Under the pieces are notes generated by a model, which was not told the origin of the DNA, did no database searches, and worked only from the letters and a program-made list of their open reading frames with translations. This document shows, piece after piece, positions 1-8,951 of a stretch of DNA of 64,000 bases. The translations under genes and the position numbers were made by a program. How positions within the stretch are numbered: position 1 is the first letter of the stretch; each line of letters starts with the position of its first letter. This DNA is from Mariniflexile sp. TRM1-10 (lineage in GTDB: Bacteria > Bacteroidota > Bacteroidia > Flavobacteriales > Flavobacteriaceae): assembly GCF_003425985.1 (NCBI RefSeq), contig NZ_CP022985.1, positions 3,022,001 through 3,086,000 of the forward strand, in the 5' to 3' direction.

Positions 1-257
1 TACTTATCGCAAAAAGGAAGAAGTTCGGGCTCTAACCATTTATTGTCTTCCTTTTTAATATAAGCTATTTGCGAAATTTCCTGTCCAGGACTTTGTATTG
101 TAAAAAAGGCTTCATGGCCATTTTGTGAAATACAAAAATCCCGTACATTAAGAAATTGATTTAGAGCGCTATTAAATTGAGTAACATCAGTTTCGTTTTG
201 GGCTAGCAATAAATTTGGAATTAAAATCAATGCTATTATGAGTCTAGATGGTGTCAT
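1..257 (-). CDS. N-terminal part of a secreted beta-propeller (PD40-like) protein, cut by the window edge
   Basis: Reading the minus strand from an ATG at 257 gives 85 codons with no stop before the window starts, so the gene is incomplete. The first 20 residues (MTPSRLIIALILIPNLLLAQ) form a clear signal peptide ending in LLAQ. The mature part contains a segment of the type NGHEAFFTIQSP followed by IAYIKKEDNKWLEPELLPF. This resembles one blade of the WD40-like (PD40) propellers common in Bacteroidota envelope proteins. Function cannot be given. It transcribes away from the fructan locus and is probably unrelated to it. The propeller assignment is tentative because only one possible repeat is visible. 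Confidence 0.55.
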   Translation of the reverse strand, partial: MTPSRLIIALILIPNLLLAQNETDVTQFNSALNQFLNVRDFCISQNGHEAFFTIQSPGQEISQIAYIKKEDNKWLEPELLPFCDK

Positions 258-271
258 GAATTATGTTTGTT

Positions 272-404
272 ATGCGAATCAAGGGTTGGTTTTTAAAGAA
301 TGTTAATATTCAGATAGTTGAGGTTTGACCTTTGCCAAAGTTCAAAACTTTGGCAAAGGTATCTCCTAATTGGTAAGGCTCATTTTTCAACCCTTGATTC
401 GCAT
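272..404. repeat. Nested inverted repeats (17-bp outer, 15-bp inner)
   Basis: Positions 272-288 and 388-404 are perfect 17-bp inverted repeats (ATGCGAATCAAGGGTTG and its complement). Inside them, 328-342 and 346-360 form a perfect 15-bp hairpin with a 3-base loop. The 133-bp block lies between the propeller gene and the 161-bp element copy 1. It could be a small non-autonomous element or a terminator pair; nothing in it codes. Confidence 0.6.
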
Positions 405-437
405 TTGTTATAAAGTTATAGCCTATTTTTATATAAG

Positions 438-598
438 GAACTCATTTAAAGTTTTTCAATTTGCTAAAAAATTGCTGATTTCAGCTCTGTTTTTGCCTTT
501 TCTTCCTTCCGTAGTGCTGCTATGAAACTCAAAAAAGCCTTCAACAGAACTAAAACCCCCCTAATTTTCGCTTAATTTCAAGAACTTTAAATGAGTTC
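438..598 (+). repeat. 161-bp palindromic element, copy 1
   Basis: The ends GAACTCATTTAAAGTT and AACTTTAAATGAGTTC are perfect inverted repeats. The interior has the family core: a CTAAAAAATTGC block near the left end, a pyrimidine run leading to TTCCGTAG, and then AACTCAAAAAAGCCTTC. The same layout recurs at 20952-21112 (inverted), 47629-47841 and 50612-50772. This copy lies 182 bp upstream of the first hybrid sensor gene. Confidence 0.85.
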
Positions 599-780
599 AA
601 GATTAAACGGATATTAATTCTAATTTTTCATTAGCTTTTTGATCTTAGGTAAACTAAAATAAATCATTATAGTCAAACCTAAAAGAAATTTAGATGTTTC
701 ATATAATTATTATACTAAACAAAGATTTAATTTTATTTAAATTTCATAATTTGGAATGCTCTCAATAAACAATATCATAA

Positions 781-3507
781 ATGATAAAAATTCATACATT
801 TTTTAACTTAAAGATCATTCTTCTGCTAAGCTTAATTTTCGTTTTAGGATGTACAAATAAATCAGAAACAGAAAAATACAAAATTGGTTTTTCCCAATGC
901 TTAGGTGATAATTTATGGCGCGATGCCATGAACCATTCTATGCAAATACAAGCGTCGTTATTGCAAGATAGTCTTAAGCTTGAAATATTTGAAGCCCATA
1001 GAGACACTGAGCGACAAATCGCACAAATAGAAAAAATGATTCAAGAAAAATTTGATTTAATCATTATTTCACCACAAGAACCCACTAGTATTGTACCTGT
1101 AATAGAAAAAGCTTTTGATTCTGGTATTCCGATAATTTTAATTGACAGAAAAATTAATTCTAATAAGTTTACAACTTTTGTTGGTGCAGACAATTTAGAG
1201 GTGGGACGAAATGCAGCAAATTATATAGCTTCAAAAGATGGTAAAATCAAGAATGTAGTCGAAATTAAAGGTGTTGATAATTCCACGCCAGTAATAGAAA
1301 GAAGTAAAGGGTTTCATCAAACTATTGAAAAGGAGCCAACAATTAATTTAATAGAAAGTATTGTTGGTCCTGATAATACTAAATTTAAAGCTCTTATAGA
1401 CTCAATTGATATGAAGCCAATACACTATGTTTTTGCTTTTAATGATGAACTCGCTTATCAAGTATGGGATGTAGCTAATGAAATGGGAGTAGCTAATAAA
1501 ATTAAGTTTATTGGTGTTGACGGATTAAACGGTTCCAATGGCGGTATACAGATGGTTAAAGACAAGGTTTTGGAAGCAACCATACTTTACCCTACTGCAG
1601 GTTCTGAAGCAATAAAGTTAGCAATGACGATTCTCAAAGGGAAAAACGTATCTAAATATAATATCCTTAGCTCAACTGTTATAGATTCTCGTAACGCAGA
1701 TATTATGCAAAATCAGTTTGATAAGATTATCGAACATCAAGAAGATATTGAAAGCCAGCAAAGTAAAATTAAAGAACAACAAGAAACTTATACCTCCCAA
1801 AGCAGGACATTACGATTAGTTTTAGGGCTATTAATTATTAGCGTCATACTAGGATCCATTATAATATATTCATGGAATATTATTAGGCAAAAAAAGAGAG
1901 AGTTAGAAATAATCAATAAAAAAATTATAATCCAGCGAGACCAAATAAAAACCAGTAATGAAGCAAAAGTGAATTTTTTTACTGGTTTATCACATGAGTT
2001 TAAAACACCTATTACACTTATTTTATCTTCCATTGAATCCTTAATTGAAGAAAATAGAAAAAGAGATTATAAGCTTATAAGTGAATTAGGATTAATTTTT
2101 AGCAACTCTAAAAGGTTATTAAGGTTAATAAATCAATTACTGGATTTTAGAAAAATAGAAGATAGAAAATTTATTTTACGGGCATCAGAGACTAATATTT
2201 TTGATTTTACCAAAAGTATTTATAAAGATTTTGAAAGAGAGGCGATTAAAAGAGGGATAGATTTTAGTATTACTACCAATAATGAAAATTTATTAATATA
2301 CATAGATAGAAATTTAATGGATAAAGTGTTTTTTAACATGCTATCAAATGCTTTCAAATTTACCCCAAACCAAGGTGAAATTAGTATCAATATCTTAGAT
2401 GAACTAGATACTAATTTTGTAAAAATACACTTTAAGGACTCAGGTATTGGTATACCAGAAGAAGAGTTGAAAAGCATATTTAAACCGTTTTTTCAAGGGT
2501 CTAATAATAATAAGCCCAGTTCGGGTATAGGGTTGCATATATCTAAAGAATTTATAGATATGCATAATGGAAAAGTCGAAGTAAAATCGAACAATGGTGC
2601 CGAGATTATTATAACATTGTATAAAAGTAATGTGCATCTAAATAATGATCAAATTATACTAGAATCAAACAATACTTATAAGGAGGATTTTTACTTTGAT
2701 TCCGATTATGAAGACGATTTGTTTTCAGTCAATACTTCTTCAGAGGATAATGAGAAACTAAGTATATTGATAATAGAAGATAATTCTGATTTGGTCAAAT
2801 TTTTGAAGAATAAATTATCCCAGGTCTACGAAATACATGTATCTGATGGACATGATGGCATTGAGAAAGCTTTTGAGATAGTTCCAGATATGATTATTTG
2901 TGACGTCAATTTACCTGTAAAAAATGGTTTTGAAATATGTGAAATATTAAAAAAAGATTTAAGAACATCTCATATTCCAACCATTATACTAACGGCATTA
3001 GGCAATAAGGAATCCTATATAAAAGGTCTAGAATCTGGAGCTGATTTATTTTTGACTAAACCGTTTAGTTTAGCAATTCTATTTCAATCAATAAAAGGTT
3101 TGTTATATAATAGGGCTAAACTTCGATATTATTACACAAACAATATTGAAACAATAAATAAAAACCATGAATTTGGAGTTATGGAGCAGGATTTTCTTGC
3201 TAAAATGAATAGTGTTATACATGAAAATATAGATAATTCTAGCTTTTCTGTTGAACAATTAGCCGAAGAATTGAATATCTCTAGAGTACAACTGTACAGA
3301 AAAATAAAAGCTATTTTGGATATTAAGGTTAGTGATTATATTTTGAATATTAGGTTAGAAAAAGGAAAAGAGATGTTGGAAAGCAATTATAAGCTATCTA
3401 TTTCAGATATAGCTTATTCGGTAGGTTTTTCTTCATCAACATATTTCTCAACAAGTTTTAAAGGGAAATACGGTAAAACTCCTAAAGCCTTTAGAGAAAG
3501 ATTATAG
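781..3507 (+). CDS. Hybrid two-component system (HTCS) with periplasmic sugar-binding domain, fructan-PUL regulator 1
   Basis: All modules of a one-protein phosphorelay are present in 908 residues. The order is a leader with lipobox-like VLGC, a periplasmic-binding-protein (LacI/RbsB-like) sensor at about 34-315, one membrane helix at about 345-367, HisKA with phospho-acceptor H405 in LSHEFKTP, and HATPase_c with GIGLHIS. A receiver domain with D708 in CDVNLP and a C-terminal AraC-type helix-turn-helix at about 805-905 complete it. In Bacteroides thetaiotaomicron the regulator of the levan locus (BT1754) has this layout and binds fructose. By analogy this protein should sense fructose in the periplasm and activate the adjacent SusCD and GH32 genes. 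The second HTCS in the window (21123-23846) is a diverged paralogue. A lipobox plus a later membrane helix in one sensor is unusual. Confidence 0.93.
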   Translation: MIKIHTFFNLKIILLLSLIFVLGCTNKSETEKYKIGFSQCLGDNLWRDAMNHSMQIQASLLQDSLKLEIFEAHRDTERQIAQIEKMIQEKFDLIIISPQEPTSIVPVIEKAFDSGIPIILIDRKINSNKFTTFVGADNLEVGRNAANYIASKDGKIKNVVEIKGVDNSTPVIERSKGFHQTIEKEPTINLIESIVGPDNTKFKALIDSIDMKPIHYVFAFNDELAYQVWDVANEMGVANKIKFIGVDGLNGSNGGIQMVKDKVLEATILYPTAGSEAIKLAMTILKGKNVSKYNILSSTVIDSRNADIMQNQFDKIIEHQEDIESQQSKIKEQQETYTSQSRTLRLVLGLLIISVILGSIIIYSWNIIRQKKRELEIINKKIIIQRDQIKTSNEAKVNFFTGLSHEFKTPITLILSSIESLIEENRKRDYKLISELGLIFSNSKRLLRLINQLLDFRKIEDRKFILRASETNIFDFTKSIYKDFEREAIKRGIDFSITTNNENLLIYIDRNLMDKVFFNMLSNAFKFTPNQGEISINILDELDTNFVKIHFKDSGIGIPEEELKSIFKPFFQGSNNNKPSSGIGLHISKEFIDMHNGKVEVKSNNGAEIIITLYKSNVHLNNDQIILESNNTYKEDFYFDSDYEDDLFSVNTSSEDNEKLSILIIEDNSDLVKFLKNKLSQVYEIHVSDGHDGIEKAFEIVPDMIICDVNLPVKNGFEICEILKKDLRTSHIPTIILTALGNKESYIKGLESGADLFLTKPFSLAILFQSIKGLLYNRAKLRYYYTNNIETINKNHEFGVMEQDFLAKMNSVIHENIDNSSFSVEQLAEELNISRVQLYRKIKAILDIKVSDYILNIRLEKGKEMLESNYKLSISDIAYSVGFSSSTYFSTSFKGKYGKTPKAFRERL

Positions 3508-3589
3508 AACCTTTTAATATATATTGCTATTAATCCATAAAGTAGTATATCCATTTTTTAATAATTAGATGCTATCAAGAAAAATTAGC

Positions 3590-3890
3590 TTTCAAAAAAA
3601 TACAGTTCAAAATTTGCAGAAACTGTATTTTAAAGACACGTATTCTAGGTAACATTTTTATATCCCCTGTGTTTAAAAACATAAAATAATTCTATTTTGT
3701 ATATTGGGTAATACATTTAATTATTTGATTTTCAGTTGTTTGTGTGGATTATTGTTGCTTTTTGTTTTTTTATGCAACATGAAACAAATCTTAATATCTA
3801 TAAAGTGTTAAGGGTATAAATTGCGTAAAGGTTTAGTTAACAATCTATTTTGTTAAACTGATATTCAATTTAAACTAAATACACCACCAC
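3590..3890 (+). promoter_or_regulatory. Duplicated promoter/leader region upstream of the MFS relic and SusC1
   Basis: This non-coding stretch matches 10771-11088, the region upstream of the intact MFS-GH32 gene, along almost its whole length. Strongly conserved blocks include CTAGGTAACATTTTTATAT, ATTATTTGATTTT, ATGAAACAAATCTTAATA and GGGTATAAATTGCGTAAAGG. Conservation between the two diverged copies suggests the promoter and regulator-binding sites lie here. I cannot place the -33/-7 boxes with confidence. Confidence 0.6.
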
Positions 3891-4089
3891 ATGAACAGAA
3901 AAAAATTACTCTATCCCATTACTACAACTTTGGCAGATTTCTTATTTGGTTTTGACACCTTAGTCATATCCGGAGAAAAAAAAACTATAACTTTTATGGT
4001 ACTCTTCAAGTAGGTTCCATGGTACCGAGGGCTTTGGAATTCTTATAGCATTTTTTAAATTATTTATTAACCAATTAAAATTAAACTAA
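3891..4089 (+). pseudogene. Relic of an MFS-GH32 gene (deleted in the middle)
   Basis: From an ATG at 3891 the sequence aligns with the start of the intact MFS-GH32 gene at 11089. It reads MNRKKLLYPITTTLADFLFG, then DTLVISG, and then stops after about 40 codons; alignment is lost near 4030. The last 30 bases before the stop at 4087-4089 encode INQLKLN, matching the C-terminal IIKQLKIN of the GH32 at 13981-14007. An ancestral gene therefore ran from MFS to GH32 here and lost its interior, leaving both ends directly upstream of SusC1. Confidence 0.85.
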
Positions 4090-4103
4090 ATAACAACTTA
4101 ATT

Positions 4104-7100
4104 ATGAAAATTAGATTAATCTTTTATTTATTGCTGTTTGGATCATTTATATCCATATCGGCTCAAGAAATTCAGATAAATGGGACTATTAAATCGGCAG
4201 TCGATGGACTTCCTTTAACTGGAGTTAATATTATTATTAAGGGGACGACAACAGGGGCGCAAACAGATTTTGATGGAAATTTTTCTATTAATAGCTCTAA
4301 GGGAGATATTCTTGTTATCTCTTATCTAGGTTATGTTACTAAGGAAATAACCATAACAAACCAAACGAACTTAGTTGTCTCACTTGCTGAAGATACTAGA
4401 AGCTTAGACGAAGTTATAGTAGTTGGTTATGGTAGTAAATCTAAAACCAAGCTAATCTCGGCAGTTTCAACGATTGATGAAGAAGCTTTAAAGAGGCAAC
4501 CCGTGCCTAATGTGAGTAATGCTCTTGAAGGGTTGGCTTCTGGGCTTTTTGTCCAACAAAGTTCTGGCGAACCTGGATTTAGTAACTCCAGTTTTGAAGT
4601 TAGGAACTTTGGAAGCGCATTGGTTATAGTTGATGGTGCCCCCGGAGATTTAAACCAACTGGATCCCAACGAAATTGAAAGTATTTCAGTACTGAAAGAT
4701 GCCGCTGCTGCTGCAGTTTATGGGGTTCAAGGTGGTAATGGGGTCGTTTTGATTACCACAAGAAAAGGAAAAGTTGGCCCGCCCAAATTGTCATATAGCA
4801 ACCAATTTACATATACAACCCTTACGTCCTATCCAGAATTTTTAAGTTCAGCAGACCGTGCAGAAATATTAAATGAAGGTTTAAGAAACGCAGGTCAAGG
4901 TCAGTTCTATACAGATGAAGAGGTTAATTTATTTCGCTCTGGCGCAGACCCAATAAATTATCCCAATACAGATTGGAGAGATTTGGTCTTGAAGGATTGG
5001 GGGTTTCAACAACAGCATAACCTGAACTTATCGGGAGGAACAGAAAAAGTTAAATATTTCGTGTCAGCTGGATATATAGATCAAGGTTCCAATTATACGG
5101 AGGATGTACTGTCCTTTCAACGATATAACTTAAGAACTAATGTAAATGCCGATGTTACGGATTATTTAAATTTAACGGTTAATATGGGGGCGCGTAGGCA
5201 AATTTTTGAAGCCCCTGGATATTCTGCCTTCGATGTTTTTAGGGAATTAAGTAGGTCACTGCCTTCGGATTTGGCTTATTACCCTGATGGAACACCTGCA
5301 AGGCCTAGTACGACTCCCTTTCATGTAGTTGAGGGAATGAGAGATTTTAATGTAGGCTATTTTAGAGCAAGAAATAATAATTTTGATGCTAAAATATCTT
5401 TGGAATGGGATGTCAAACAGGTTAAAGGGCTTAAGTTAAAGTCTTACGCCTCCTTAGTTTATGGTAATTATTTCACTAAAGATTGGGGTAAAAGTTTTGA
5501 TCTTTTTACTTTAAACAGGCAAACAGGAAATTACGATGTATTTCGATCCACACCACCCGGTTCATCAAGTGAAACTATTCTAACCCAAAGTACAAGTTAT
5601 AGTAACCACTATGTTTTACAAGAGTCTATCAATTATGAACGCACTTTTGGAGACCACAACGTGTCTGGATTGTTATTAGCAGAAATACAAAAAATACAAG
5701 GCCAGGATTTTAATGCCAGCCGCCAGGATTTCCAATCTACATTTATAGACCAACTTTTTGCAGGTTCTATAGAAAATCAACGGGCTAATGGAGGTGAGTG
5801 GCGTGAAAACCGTTTAGGCTTTGTCGGTAGGTTTAGTTATGATTATAAGTCTAAATATTTTTTAGAATCTACATACAGGTATGATGGGTCTTCAAGATTC
5901 GCACCTGGTAATGAATATGGTTTGTTCCCATCCATGTCGTTAGGTTGGAGACTATCCGAAGAATCGTTTTTTGAGCCTTTAAAAAATACGATTTCAAATT
6001 TAAAATTAAGAGCATCCATAGGAACAGCCGGTAACGATGGAACCTCGGCATACCAATGGTTAAGCGGGTTCAATTATAATCTGTTTTTTGCTATAAATGA
6101 TGCGGCTATTCCAACAATTGATAATACCGCTTTGCCAAATAGGGATATTACATGGGAAACAAGTACAACATATGATGTCGGCTTGGATTTGGATTTATTT
6201 GATAACGATCTTAAGTTTTCATTTGATTATTTTTTCAGAAAAAAAGAAGACGTTATAGCTGGAGCTAATGCAAGTGTGCCTAGTACCTTAGGGGTAGGTT
6301 TAGCAGCCCAAAATTTCCATGAATACTCAAATGAAGGGTTTGAGTTTTCAATCGATTATAGTAAGCAATTAAATGATAACCTAAAAATTAGTGCTTTACT
6401 AAACTTTTCAAAATCCAGGGAAAGAGCAGTGTTTATTGATGAAACGCTTCATGAGGATCCTTTCATGAGGGCAAATTTAACCCAAACAGGGGGTTTTACA
6501 GGTCTGCGTAGAGGCTATATTTCTGATGGGCTTTTTCAAAGTCAGGAAGAAGTAGATCAATGGGCTGTGCAAGACAATAATGGAAATACTAGTTTACAAC
6601 CCGGGGATGTAAAGTATGTTGACTTAAATGGTGATAATATAATTGATGTAAGAGATCAAAAAGTATTTGGTCAGGGCAGTAAACCTTCCATGAACTATTC
6701 CCTGAATTTAGGAGCAGAATATAAGAATTTTGCTTTATCGGTTTTATTAACAGGTGCAGCAGGGTATGATATTTATTTAGATGGTGAAGCCCAGAGCCCT
6801 CTGCGTAATGGTTTTAATGGGTATGATTATCAATTGGATTATTGGACACCAACCAATACAGATGCGGCTTTTCCTAGAATAACAGATGGAGGGTTTAATG
6901 ACAACAACTTCAGGCACTCTGATTTTTGGTTAAGAAACGGTAAGCATATCCGATTTAAAAATATTAATCTAAGTTATACGCTTCCAAAACGTAAAGAGAA
7001 TGCAACGTTTGATGAAATAAAACTGTTCTGTACAGGGCATAATTTATTTGTCATCAAAGATTTTGATGAAGATTTTGACCCTCAAATGGGTGCAGCCCAA

Positions 7101-7157
7101 GGTTTTTATTATCCGCAAACTAAATCTATATCTTTTGGTATCAATGTATCACTCTAA
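4104..7157 (+). CDS. SusC-type TonB-dependent outer-membrane transporter, SusC1
   Basis: The protein has 1017 residues. A signal peptide ends at SISAQ (about residue 20), followed by a carboxypeptidase-D regulatory-like domain (23-100), a TonB box in LDEVIVVGYG (101-110) and a plug domain with the typical SVLKDAAAAAVYG motif. The C-terminal beta-barrel ends in an aromatic-containing strand (SISFGINVSL). SusC proteins import oligosaccharides in complex with a SusD lid. SusD1 starts 10 bp downstream, so the two are co-transcribed. From the TonB box onward this protein is nearly identical to SusC2, but its N-terminal domain differs from that of SusC2. Substrate is inferred as fructan oligosaccharides from the neighbouring GH32 and fructokinase genes. 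Confidence 0.93.
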   Translation: MKIRLIFYLLLFGSFISISAQEIQINGTIKSAVDGLPLTGVNIIIKGTTTGAQTDFDGNFSINSSKGDILVISYLGYVTKEITITNQTNLVVSLAEDTRSLDEVIVVGYGSKSKTKLISAVSTIDEEALKRQPVPNVSNALEGLASGLFVQQSSGEPGFSNSSFEVRNFGSALVIVDGAPGDLNQLDPNEIESISVLKDAAAAAVYGVQGGNGVVLITTRKGKVGPPKLSYSNQFTYTTLTSYPEFLSSADRAEILNEGLRNAGQGQFYTDEEVNLFRSGADPINYPNTDWRDLVLKDWGFQQQHNLNLSGGTEKVKYFVSAGYIDQGSNYTEDVLSFQRYNLRTNVNADVTDYLNLTVNMGARRQIFEAPGYSAFDVFRELSRSLPSDLAYYPDGTPARPSTTPFHVVEGMRDFNVGYFRARNNNFDAKISLEWDVKQVKGLKLKSYASLVYGNYFTKDWGKSFDLFTLNRQTGNYDVFRSTPPGSSSETILTQSTSYSNHYVLQESINYERTFGDHNVSGLLLAEIQKIQGQDFNASRQDFQSTFIDQLFAGSIENQRANGGEWRENRLGFVGRFSYDYKSKYFLESTYRYDGSSRFAPGNEYGLFPSMSLGWRLSEESFFEPLKNTISNLKLRASIGTAGNDGTSAYQWLSGFNYNLFFAINDAAIPTIDNTALPNRDITWETSTTYDVGLDLDLFDNDLKFSFDYFFRKKEDVIAGANASVPSTLGVGLAAQNFHEYSNEGFEFSIDYSKQLNDNLKISALLNFSKSRERAVFIDETLHEDPFMRANLTQTGGFTGLRRGYISDGLFQSQEEVDQWAVQDNNGNTSLQPGDVKYVDLNGDNIIDVRDQKVFGQGSKPSMNYSLNLGAEYKNFALSVLLTGAAGYDIYLDGEAQSPLRNGFNGYDYQLDYWTPTNTDAAFPRITDGGFNDNNFRHSDFWLRNGKHIRFKNINLSYTLPKRKENATFDEIKLFCTGHNLFVIKDFDEDFDPQMGAAQGFYYPQTKSISFGINVSL

Positions 7158-7167
7158 AAAACTTACT

Positions 7168-8940
7168 ATGAAACAATTAAATTTAATATTAGCAGCAATA
7201 CTAACGGTCTTTTTTATGGTATCGTGTAGTGATGATTTCTTGAATCAACCTCCATTGGATAGAATAACCGAGAACGATGTATGGAACGATAAAAACTTAA
7301 TGGATGCCTATCTATTTAAAATCTATGACAGAATGCCATGGGATTATCTGGAAGATTTTTGGGGTGTTGGTGGCTCTCAACGGGATGCACTGTCAGATTT
7401 AGCCAGAGGTACTTATTCATGGACAAGTCTTAATAACACTTTTAGACCTGGAAACTGGGGAACATCAAATAATACTTGGCCCTTAGACTGGTGGGGGTAT
7501 GATGTTTTATGGAAAATCAATTATTCCATAGAAAATATAGAAAAAGCACCAACCAGTGTTTTAACAACAGAAGAACGTAATAATCGTTTAGGAGAATTGC
7601 ATTTTTTGAGGGCATACAGTTATTTTGAATTGGTGAAGCGTTATGGAGGCGTACCAATTATACTTGAAGCACAAGACCCGGAAACAACTCCGGAAGATGA
7701 GTATTTCCCGGAAAGAAATACTGAAAAAGAGGTGTATGAACAAGTACTGACAGATACGCAATTAGCTTTCGATTTATTGCCAGACCGCTGGGCTTCGCAA
7801 AGAGGAAGAGCTCCAAAGTGGGCAGCAAAAGCCTTAGAATCCAGAGCAGCTTTATATGCAGGTAGTATTGCAAAATATGGTACAGTACAATTAGATGGAT
7901 TAGTTGGTATTCCTGCTACAGAAGCCGATGCCTATTACCAAATTTCATTGGCCGCTTCTCAAAAGATAATCAATGAAGCTGGATATCAACTGTTCAATAA
8001 ATATCCAAACGCCAGTGACAATTATGCCCATTTATTTCTTGACGAAACGGATGACGAGACCATTTTCATGAAAATATGGATTCCATTTGAAAAAGGCCAT
8101 TCTTACGATTTGCACAATGTGCCTTACAGTTACAGGGTAGATTGGGGTGGAAGTATGTCGCCTACAAAACAACTTCTGGATAGTTATGAAATGTTTGATA
8201 CTGGGCTGTTGCCAAGTGAACCTGGTTCAGGCTATGATGAAAATAATCCTTTTGAAAATCGTGACCCGCGTTTAAGGGGTACTTTACTGACCAATAATGA
8301 CACCTTTCAAGGCTTGCCTGTTGAATTATGGTATGGCACAGAAACTAATGGTAGTATAGATACCAATCGTGGTACAGGTGTAGGAAAAGATGGTTTAGGG
8401 ATACATCCAGATGCAACAAAAACAGGATTTTATATTAGAAAACATTTGCAAGATGGGGGCGCTCCATTATTTATTAAAGAATATTATTCTGGAACAGATT
8501 GTATCGTCTTCAGGCTTGGGGAAATATATCTCAATGCGGCAGAGGCAGCTATTGAACTAAATATGGAAAGCGCTGCCAGAGATTATATAGAACCTATAAG
8601 AACCCGTGCCGGTTTGCAACAAAACCTTCGTTTGGAACCCTACTCAGGATTGGATTTAAGAGATCGCATACGTAATGAAAGAAAGCTTGAAATGGCATTT
8701 GAAGATCAACGTTATTGGGATGTGAAAAGATGGCGTATTGCCACTGAAGCTTTAAGTATTCAAGTAGAAGGTTTGAAAATACTTAGACATATTGATGGGT
8801 TTGGCAATGAGACATTCAGCTATGAAACATTTGATGCCGAAGCAGCAAAAATGAATTTTTATGAACGCCATTATTACTTGCCAATAGGTCAGGATAGAAT
8901 TAATAATAATAACAAACTTAAGGAGAATCCTCTTTATTAA
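7168..8940 (+). CDS. SusD-family surface glycan-binding lipoprotein, SusD1
   Basis: The ATG at 7168 is chosen because it gives a lipoprotein signal (LTVFFMVSC, Cys20) followed by the acidic SDDF typical of surface-exported Bacteroidota lipoproteins. An upstream in-frame ATG would run back into SusC1. The 590-residue product has the TPR-like helical SusD fold signature, with LGELHFLRAYSYFELVKRYG near the first third and the C-terminal RNERKLEMAFEDQRYWDVKR region. It acts as the lid of SusC1. It is about 95% identical by eye to SusD2 at 27863-29635, including the terminal INNNNKLKENPLY. Confidence 0.93.
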   Translation: MKQLNLILAAILTVFFMVSCSDDFLNQPPLDRITENDVWNDKNLMDAYLFKIYDRMPWDYLEDFWGVGGSQRDALSDLARGTYSWTSLNNTFRPGNWGTSNNTWPLDWWGYDVLWKINYSIENIEKAPTSVLTTEERNNRLGELHFLRAYSYFELVKRYGGVPIILEAQDPETTPEDEYFPERNTEKEVYEQVLTDTQLAFDLLPDRWASQRGRAPKWAAKALESRAALYAGSIAKYGTVQLDGLVGIPATEADAYYQISLAASQKIINEAGYQLFNKYPNASDNYAHLFLDETDDETIFMKIWIPFEKGHSYDLHNVPYSYRVDWGGSMSPTKQLLDSYEMFDTGLLPSEPGSGYDENNPFENRDPRLRGTLLTNNDTFQGLPVELWYGTETNGSIDTNRGTGVGKDGLGIHPDATKTGFYIRKHLQDGGAPLFIKEYYSGTDCIVFRLGEIYLNAAEAAIELNMESAARDYIEPIRTRAGLQQNLRLEPYSGLDLRDRIRNERKLEMAFEDQRYWDVKRWRIATEALSIQVEGLKILRHIDGFGNETFSYETFDAEAAKMNFYERHYYLPIGQDRINNNNKLKENPLY

Positions 8941-8951
8941 AATTTAAAAAG

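Noticed and set aside
272..404. Invertible promoter or phase-variation switch
   Set aside because: No recombinase gene is near and no promoter can be seen inside; kept only as a nested repeat.
7048..7167. Upstream extension of SusD1 to an ATG inside SusC1
   Set aside because: The extension would destroy the lipoprotein signal; the ATG at 7168 fits, and the same holds for SusD2.
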